Assembly: GCA_008638375.1 (NCBI GenBank)
Contig: CM018032.1
Coordinates: 9,651,501-9,715,500 of the forward strand
DNA: 64,000 bases
Direction: 5' to 3'
Origin: Nyssa sinensis
Lineage: Eukaryota; Streptophyta; Magnoliopsida; Cornales; Nyssaceae
The position numbers and the translations under genes were made by a program. Of this stretch, positions 56,361-64,000 are shown one piece after another; within the stretch, counting starts at the first letter, position 1, and each line of letters opens with the position of its first letter. The notes beneath the pieces were generated by a model. It had not been told where the DNA came from. It worked only from the letters and a program-made list of their open reading frames with translations, and did not search any database.

Positions 56361-58771
56361 TATATGTCAGCAACTAAATAAATTCGGTAACTTTTTTAGA
56401 TAAATATTACATTACTCTTTGTCAAAAAAAACAAACAAAGAAAAACACTTGTCACATGACCAAGGAAGCAAAATATCAATAATATTAAATATACCAAATT
56501 TTGAAGCTCAGATGATGTGGCATAAGATCATCGGTAGTGATTAGACACATTACTTAATGATTGTTTATCACATCATTTGAGATGTAAAATTTGTTCCTAA
56601 CACTTAACATGCATTACTGTCTAATAGTGAGTTAACAGGAAATTTTTTGGATAGGACTAGTGTAATGACATAGCAATACGCCCTTCTAATAGTATCATGT
56701 CTTGTGTGATGTGATTTATCTTTTTAATAAAAAATAACATATATAACAAAGTGTCAGTAGAAAGACACATTACCACGTGACGCTCATAACCGAATGAAAA
56801 ATATCTCGAGTTAAGATATGAGTTATGTTCTAATAAAATAGGTGGAACATATTACACATGACATTCTATCACGGGAAGGTGGCATAGCCACGTTTGTGGC
56901 GAGGAGGCACCGAAAATATTCTCCAATAAAACACAATTGAGCATTCGCACTAGTAGGCCTCTCGAAAGGGATGAAAGAGATGGGCTTGAGAATATTGGGC
57001 TGATCAAGGTTTAGACAGGATGGCCCAACACTAACTTATGATCAGACTCTACCAGCCATATTAACTTGCCAAAGTATGACCCATAAAAATAGCCCAAAAT
57101 TCAACCATAACACTCGTGGGCTCAATCCCTCTGGTTCAGGGCTCGGATCATACTCTATCCATCAATACAATTTGACCCAATGGACTAGCCCAACATAGCT
57201 GTCAAAGTGGGCTTCCCTGGGACTATGAAGATATTTAAATCTGTTCAAGGAGAATGCTTATAATCATGTATTGCAATCACACAATTCAATGTGCCTTTTT
57301 TTAAAACCCTAGCTAATCGCTAAAATCAATACTTTTAAATTCCTCTTAATTCTCTCTTTCTTTATTCTCGGGAAGTAAACTTTTACTTTTTTTATAAAAA
57401 AAGTGAGTAAGTAATGTCACTGAATTAATGTCTGCTTCAACTTTAATGTGTAATTACAATAGTTAATAAAGATTGAAAATCTGTCCATAACGGACAACTC
57501 AGTTGGTAACGGCGGATACGGGACTATGTGGTAGGCACACGGTTTCGAATTCGATCTCTTAGCTAATGAGTACCACGCTTTAAATGATACCTCAATTTGT
57601 AGATAGTAAAATTGGCCCTTCCAAAATTAGTCTTTGATCACTTGTAAACCGAAAGAATAGAAGATACTTATCCAAAAAAAAATATTGATAATTGAACTTT
57701 AGGATAGTTTAGCAATCGAACTTGTGCGTGTGCGTGTGTGAGTGTGAGAGAGAGAGAGATTCTGACTTAAATTGCATGTGAATCAATGCCCACTTTGGCT
57801 TATAAGAAGACAGCATTGAGTATGAGATGAGGTTGCTGACCACTTTTCTTGGGGTATGTGGAATTCATGAACAACTTAATTGGGACAATAATTAACCAAG
57901 GACCAAGTCCAGACATTTTCTGAGAGTTTATCCCTTTCATATTCAACCCTAAACAATACATATATTAGTATTCATCAAACTGTGAAATCTCTAACCTCTA
58001 GGCTTGTGAGAGTGCGCGCAAGAGAGAGAAAAGACATGAATGAAGAAAAATGTTTTAACCCCCACCAGAATATGCACATCTTACGTCCTTCCTCTCCCGG
58101 GATAAGACTCATCATTTATGAAAAAAATTTCTAATGATCATTTGTTACATCAATAAAATATGTAAATTATATACTGATGTAACAAATATTTACTAATTTA
58201 AGTACAGTATATTTGAGATTAATGAATTATAACTCCATTATTTATAGAGCTCACTAATAGGTCTTAATGGCAAATAAATATTGATTTTAATTCACACATA
58301 TATATTATACATAATTTATTCTCCTTACTAACTTGACCATAAGGCTTCTCTTTTTTCTTTACAGGTCGTTTTTGTCGTATCAAAATCACTGATTGATCTT
58401 AATAGTACGGTGGTTTACATATATTTTTAAAAGATACTTAAAACTTGAACAAAGTCAAATTAAAGAGATTTAATTTTTTTAAAAAATTAAATAATGTAAA
58501 AAAAGTGATTCTGACCTAATGCAATTTGAAAAAATTTCAGACGGGCTCTTACCCTTTGCATTGGGCAATTAAATTCTATTATTTTTCTTTACACAGAAGA
58601 TAAGAATTTACCTCTAACCCTACTCTTCTCTTATAAAACTCGTGCCATTGCCACACCTTTTATAGAATTCTCAATGGTCTATAAATTTCTCAATATTACA
58701 TTTCTCATTTCCAGTTATAGTGCATTTGTGTCTATACATTTACTAATTCTGTCGCATTGTTTTAGAAAAAT
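56361..58771. other. Unit B intergenic DNA
   Basis: It aligns with unit A 50920-53450 except for the missing hAT element and an extra block of about 290 bp (57828-58125). No gene is recognised. Confidence 0.55.
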
Positions 58772-59430
58772 TAGGTATGACAAAATGGGCAAGTTGGATA
58801 GTTTGAAAACGGGTTGGTCAAAGTCAATTGAATTCATATTTGATCCGTAATTAAACGGACTAAATACGGGTTAAATCACATACGGACCGGGTCATTCCGA
58901 ATCCAACTTGTTATTTTTTTTTTCACCTTAATGAAAGAAACATTATTTCTAAATAATCACAATAGTTATTTTATTTTGGATTTCTTGAGAATTCGACAAA
59001 ACATTATAGTTAAAAGAAAGTCAAGAATACAATTAGAAAATTAATAAGGAATATTCAATAGTGGTAAAGAAATCACCTTTTTCACATGGAAGAACCAAAG
59101 TCATCCGCATAGGAATAGTGGCATCAATAAAAGTAGTCGTTCTTGGATATCTTTTGATGTGGATCATGACACCAACTATTGTTTATGGAGAAAAATAGTA
59201 TCCAAAGCTCCTAGCAAAGGCCAATTCAACTTATTTTGAATCACAAGATTTTGATTTGTGTTTTGTTTATATATGTGATGATACTGAATTATATTCTCTA
59301 AATATTAATTTTATTTTACAATCTATGGTACATATTTTACTATTTTGTTTTTTCTCAAATGGAGATATATATATATATATATATTCTTATAAATAAATAT
59401 ATATATACATATGTATATATATATATATAC

Positions 59431-60830
59431 CCACAGTGAAGTAGTAAAACTATTAGTTCTAGGTTTCACAGGCAAACTTTTAACTTGGTGGGAAAAACAT
59501 CTCACTGAAGAAACTAGAAAAGCTATAGTTCACGTAGTTAAACGCGACCCTGATGGTAACCCAGTTTTTGACGAAACAATCAGTTAAATGGTACAAAGCC
59601 ATTCTTATTCACTCTGACTCAGTCAAGTTTGAAGATATCCCCAGTAAGCAGGATCCTAATAAAATCCTATATCAAAAGTTTATCATAGTTAACTTTATTT
59701 CTGAGAAAAATTGGGGATCCCACCCTTTCTAGCTTCAAGTCATTCCTAACTCTCCAATTCAATATTCATATTATGATTACAGTCAAGCATTCACCAAAGT
59801 TCTCTACACTCAGAATGAAACCAACGATCACTCATCGTTTCTCATATTTGATCAAAAGTTCAAAAGTCAACTTCCAACATGGTTCAGTGAATGGCAGAAC
59901 AAATTCGAACTTGTTCCCGAAGTTCTCCCATCTCCACTCCAGTCAGCTATGCAGTACTCGGCCACAGTCTATCCAACGAACCAGCATATTGCTCAGTTCC
60001 CAATTATCTTACTCATGACCAGCAAGTATAAAATACCCTGAATCATGAAATGGAATTATGCTATTAACAATAATCCAGTAATAAAGAAATTCTCAATAAA
60101 ATGTTGGGATAAACTTAACCATGAAAGGTTTATCACATTTATTAACAAAGAATTTCCCCAGAAAACCCAACCTATTGCACATAGAACTTAGTCTTCCACA
60201 TCTAGTATTACGACTGAAATGAATGGAATCATTCATTGCCAAATTCACCATGTTGTTGATCACTACTTTGTCCATGAAGAACACAATTGGTCTCAATAGA
60301 AATGGATCCTTATAGATGATTTTGATACCCTAAGGTGACTGACTGAGCCAGTGGGGGAGGAAGTAGTGAATCTGGGGAGGTATAAAATTAACAATGCATG
60401 AATGCAGGAAGGCTGTATAATCATCCATAAGGGGAATGGGAGATAATGAGCAAAATATAATGAACTGAATTATATAAATGCAAATTACTTACAATTAACT
60501 ATAGGCTTAAAGCCCGATTAACTAAAAGAAAAACAGAAACTAAATGTATGATAGAATTCTTTTAAGAGAAATGTTTACAAATGTTCTTTCTTTCTGAAGA
60601 AATTTTCTCAAGTGAACTCAAAATGAAGCCTGCTGATAACTGAGGAGGAGCTGCCTTCTTATAGGAGTTGGAGTGCTTCGGATACTGAACTGGTCACGGG
60701 ATTTAAGGAGGGAATCCCGGAAGTGAATTATCTTTAACTGAGGTAAAAGTAGTCTGTTTTGGCCGTATTCTGACTGCTTGTCTGGCATGGGATTACTGTT
60801 CACGGCTTTTACTGTTCATGAATAGTAACT
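59431..60830 (+). mobile_element. Retroelement or pararetrovirus-like fragment inserted in unit B
   Basis: Unit A reads straight through this place (TA run then TTCTTATATTATTTTGTTC), so about 1.4 kb was gained in unit B or lost from A. The left half carries broken coding text. The right half (60340-60830) is non-coding and ends with two ACTGTTCA(C/T)G-like repeats (ACTGTTCACGG, ACTGTTCATGA). No LTR or inverted ends are seen. Confidence 0.65.
59434..60340 (+). pseudogene. Broken gag/coat-like polyprotein fragment
   Basis: The first open stretch contains GFTGKLLTWWEKHLTEE, a motif seen in gag- or capsid-type proteins of plant Ty3-like and Caulimoviridae-like elements. A stop at 59585 and frame changes follow, then further remnants with Trp-rich text (TWFSEWQNKFE) and at least three more in-frame stops before 60340. 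No protease, reverse transcriptase or RNase H is present. It is a dead fragment; I cannot decide between an LTR retrotransposon and an endogenous pararetrovirus. Confidence 0.55.
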
Positions 60831-61050
60831 TATATTCTTATACTATTTTGTTCTTTTTCATTTTCAACTCATCAAATACACACATTCAACCCATATTGAC
60901 CTGCTAAATTGATAGGTTTTTTATTACCCAACTCGTTTATGACCTACCAACTAAATAAGTTAACCATATCAGGCGGGTTAAAGCGGGTTGACGGATTTAA
61001 GTAACATTTGCCGCCTCTAATAAAAAACACAAACACATGTATTAATATAT

Positions 61051-61520
61051 AGAATAAATTATATTAAGCTTCCTAAGGCTTCTGATAATTATGCTGCCCT
61101 CTCTTAAAATTTCTGAAATTACGCTAATCTTTTTTTTTATTAATAAATTATAAAAACCTTCTCCAGTCAAATTTTTTTTTAAAGTAACAAAATTGTCCAT
61201 TTAATGTCTTTTTTTACTTTTTTTTTCAATTTTGAAATTTTTAAACTTTTTTAAAGACTTTTTTTATCCTATATAAAAATAAATTTAAGATAAATAAGTT
61301 ATTTTCAGTTCATATATAAAAACAAATTTAAGTTTTTAATCAATGATTATTTGAAAAAAAAAAAAAACAAAAAAAAGGTCAAAATTGAAAGAAAAGAAAA
61401 ACAAAAAAAAAAAAGACATGAAATGAATAATTTTATCATTTTAAAAAAAATTAACTAAAAAATTATATTTATAATTTATTTAATAAAATAAAAAATATCA
61501 GTGTAATTTCAACGAGTCCT
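61051..61520. mobile_element. MITE-like element with imperfect inverted ends (unit B copy)
   Basis: Duplicate of 54291-54745, with several small indels in its A- and T-runs. Confidence 0.5.
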
Positions 61521-61606
61521 CAGAGGGAAACACAATAATTCCGTCTCAAATTTAACTCTCCTTGAAACCATTTATCTTACTCAATTTCAAGTTTTAAGTG
61601 GAATTG

Positions 61607-61667
61607 TTTTTCTTTGTTAAGGAAAATTGTATAATGATAAGTTGAAGTAACATGAACAATGATGGAA

Positions 61668-61698
<31 letters not shown>

Positions 61699-62042
61699 GA
61701 CTATAATTAATCTTTTCTTAACGAACACTCATCATTATAACCTTACCTTCTTTGCAGGTTACCTTAAATTCCACAAAGCAAAAAGTTGTGATCAATCTAG
61801 AACATTTGGCTGTAATTAACTAGACTATATAGCCTTTTCAATTAGATGTGGCTTGATCTCATACTTCAATAATAATACCATTAAACATACTTGATTATTA
61901 ATGTATGGTTGTTGAAATTTGCTCACTTCTTCTTGGTTTTAGGTATCTAATCACTTCTAAAGCATGTGCCCGTGGAGAGAGAAGATTGGCAGTGTCCTAA
62001 GTATCGTTTCAAAAGTTAGCTTTTTTCCAAGATTACATGCCA

Positions 62043-62081
<39 letters not shown>

Positions 62082-62221
62082 TTTACTTGAAGAAGGGCAC
62101 CATTTGTGCTCTCTTAAGAGTAAATTTATCCTCCCAAGCACCAATTCTGTGGGTTAGAGCCCAGGGATATAGGGTTAAGGCATAAATGGGGAGTCACAAC
62201 TTCATTTTATTATTGTTCAAG
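61607..62221. other. Intergenic DNA right of the duplication
   Basis: TA runs lie near 61673-61698 and 62044-62074. An ORF at 61964-62185 spans a TA run and resembles no protein family. Confidence 0.5.
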
Positions 62222-62655
62222 GCTTGATATATATTATTGATCAACTCTTAAATAGATAAAGATTTGGAGTAATTAGTTGTTGGACAAAATATTTGAACCC
62301 TGGTAATGAAAAATCTTGTGTTTTATGTTTCTTTAATTGCATTTATTTTTTGTTCGGTTTTGTTTGTGTGAATTTGCATTCGATTCTATTTTATATTTAT
62401 CTGTAATTTTTTTGTATTTCATGTTCGAGTCTAGCTGTTAGAGAGGGTGTAACTTTATTATCATATTCTTTAACACGTCTCTTCACGTGTGGCCACTTTG
62501 AGTCTATACGTGTCAATTCATTTTTTTTTTTTTTTGTGATAGTGAGATTTAAACTCATGACCTTCAGTCTGCTCTGATACCATGTGAAGTTACTAACTCA
62601 TCTAAAAGTTTAAGCCGTTAGAGAGGGTGTAACTTTATTATTATATTCTCTAACA
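62222..62655. mobile_element. TRIM remnants, two overlapping or abutting copies
   Basis: From 62222, CTTGATATATATT and the text after it resemble the TRIM at 11513-11798 in the same direction. From about 62436, TTAGAGAGGGTGTAACTTTATT occurs twice (about 62438 and 62616), and the reversed primer-binding site GCTCTGATACCA (62571-62582) marks a second TRIM in the opposite direction. All is non-coding. Confidence 0.55.
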
Positions 62656-64000
62656 ACATATTTGATATACACTGTGAAAAAATAAATTTTAAGTTATATT
62701 ATATCACTTGTGAAAAGAAAATTTATTTGCTTATATTTATCGTACAATATTTATGAATTTTAAATCTCGATTTAAATTACTTTGATTTTAAATCTAATTT
62801 TAATCGTGCATCCAATTATCAAAATTAAAATAATAAGATGATCACACAAGATTTTTAAGTGAAAAAATTCTCACATGGCATGAAAACCCACTGTTGCTGG
62901 AGAACATTCAACTCATAAGTCAATTCAGTTTACAAGACACAAAACTGACAACATTAATTATTAACCTGCTGCATTGCCTGTTAGTTTATCGTTAATCAAC
63001 TAACTTGTTTGTTCTTCCCTGTTTTGTTTTTGTCCGCCAATTATACTCTATTAGCATGTTCTTTTACCATAATAACAACTTGTAACAATCACAATTTGCC
63101 TTCACAAATCCATGTTCCCTCTATGTAGCTACTAAGGTATAAGATTTTTTTTATGTGATTTAAGATTATAAGAAAATGAATAAGCATTTTTTTAGCTTCT
63201 AATATGAACGGCAACGAGACAGGGCCTTTCTTTCTGAACCTTGACCTCGCCCTACACCACCTCGAGATTTAATTTTTCTTTTATAAAGTAAGTCAAATTT
63301 TTTTTTATTTTTTTATAGTTTTAATTATTATATGCTATTAAAATTAATAACAAATATTTATAATGTAATGATTCGATTCTGATTGATTCGAAGGTTGAAT
63401 CAATGACAGTCAATTTTTCGGTTTGTAGATCGGGTCTGAATTTTTTTTCCAAAGTCAGTTAATATTTTTTTTATAGTTTTAATTATTTTATATGCTATTA
63501 AAATTAATAATAAAGATTTATAATGTCATGGTTCGATTCTGGTTGATTCAAAAATTGAACCAATGACACGGTCAATTTTTCGATTTGTAGAACGGGTCCG
63601 AATTTTAAGACAATGCTTTTGAAGTCTATCTTCATGTGAAGTTGGTCTTGAATCAAAATCCATAATATTTTTAAGTTATGATTAAAATAATACAAACAAG
63701 TCATTTTAAAATTTATTTTGAAAAACCATGTTGATTTAATTTGTTTCACAATGTCATAACACCAATCTTAAATATTGAAAAATATTCAAAATGAGTTTCT
63801 AAACTTTTAAAAAATGTTTTCAAATCAAATTTAAGTTTCAATCAAGATTTATGCATGAAAAGAATAGTGAAGCAAAATGTGTGAAATATATACATGAATG
63901 TATGAATACAAACACATTAATTCATGAAATGTGTGTCTAGTCTCATAATTTAACAACTAGACATTTAGGTACACTTACTATTTCCAAACACATAGAAACT
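62656..64000. other. AT-rich intergenic DNA with a local tandem duplication
   Basis: About 140 bp beginning TTTTTATAGTTTTAATTAT occurs twice (about 63313-63450 and 63468-63605), including AATTAATAA(C/T)AAA and GTCAATTTTTCG(G/A)TTTGTAGA. No gene is recognised, and the window ends in unique AT-rich sequence. Confidence 0.5.

Larger units (their letters stand above)
58772..61019. mobile_element. hAT-like element shared by both units, copy B, interrupted
   Basis: It starts TAGGTATGACAAAATGG and ends TTTGCCGCCTCTA, followed by ATAAAAAA. It matches 53451-54261 except for a 1.4-kb insertion in its central TA microsatellite (59431-60830). Confidence 0.75.
54837..61606. repeat. Segmental tandem duplication, unit B (6.8 kb)
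   Basis: It aligns in the same direction with 49643-54836. It is longer because of a 253-bp MITE, about 290 bp near 57828-58125 and a 1.4-kb retroelement fragment. It ends near AAGTTTTAAGTGGAATT at 61606, after which sequence is unique. Confidence 0.9.

Noticed and set aside
61964..62185. 73-codon ORF crossing a TA microsatellite
   Set aside because: The alternating Ile/Tyr stretch comes from the microsatellite and nothing else resembles a protein family.

Overview
This is nuclear DNA of a flowering plant, probably a eudicot; the species cannot be read from the sequence. The signs are AT-rich intergenic DNA, GT-AG introns (one nearly 9 kb), plant-specific gene families, and dense LTR retrotransposons, TRIMs, hAT-like elements, MITEs and an Au-type SINE. 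Five protein genes are supported. (1) The 3' half of a sterol 3-beta-glucosyltransferase (UGT80 type), eight exons on + from 807 to 17127; its 5' exons lie left of the window. (2) A complete chloroplast thioredoxin y gene on + (19004-24656, four exons, 174 aa). (3) A complete ASR (ABA/WDS) gene on + (42844-43730, two exons, 145 aa). (4, 5) Two nearly identical intronless EC1-type egg-cell-secreted cysteine-rich genes on - (49874-50266 and 55067-55459).

Region 1-17.1 kb: the UGT80 gene. Intron 1156-10078 holds a badly decayed Copia element (1447-8804), itself broken by other insertions. One of these is a hAT-like element in the reverse transcriptase region, into which a second copy of the same family has inserted. 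The gene's introns also hold a further hAT-like element with a perfect 8-bp target duplication, a 286-bp TRIM, a decayed plastid-type tRNA-Thr fragment, a GC-rich tandem duplication and a SINE with a 20-bp target duplication. Region 17.1-25.3 kb: thioredoxin y, with G-box and TGACGTCA motifs upstream and a 4.2-kb first intron carrying a second copy of a 'GACACG' repeat family that also interrupts the Copia element.

Region 25.3-42.7 kb is gene-free and repeat-rich: a TRIM tandem array (LTR-internal-LTR-internal-LTR), nested hAT-like elements, two long-hairpin MITE-like elements, and a structurally complete but coding-dead 4.8-kb Copia element (36471-41271). Region 42.7-49.6 kb: the ASR gene and a probable solo LTR. 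Region 49.6-61.6 kb: a direct tandem segmental duplication, each unit carrying one EC1 gene. Insertions present in only one unit (a 496-bp hAT-like element in the first; a 253-bp MITE and a 1.4-kb retroelement or pararetrovirus-like fragment in the second) postdate the duplication, whereas an 811-bp hAT-like element shared by both predates it. Region 61.6-64 kb is intergenic with TRIM remnants.

The five genes do not form a pathway: sterol glycosylation, plastid redox regulation, stress response and gamete interaction lie side by side. I found no convincing new biochemical system. The strongest story is the layered, datable insertion history and the recent EC1 duplication.
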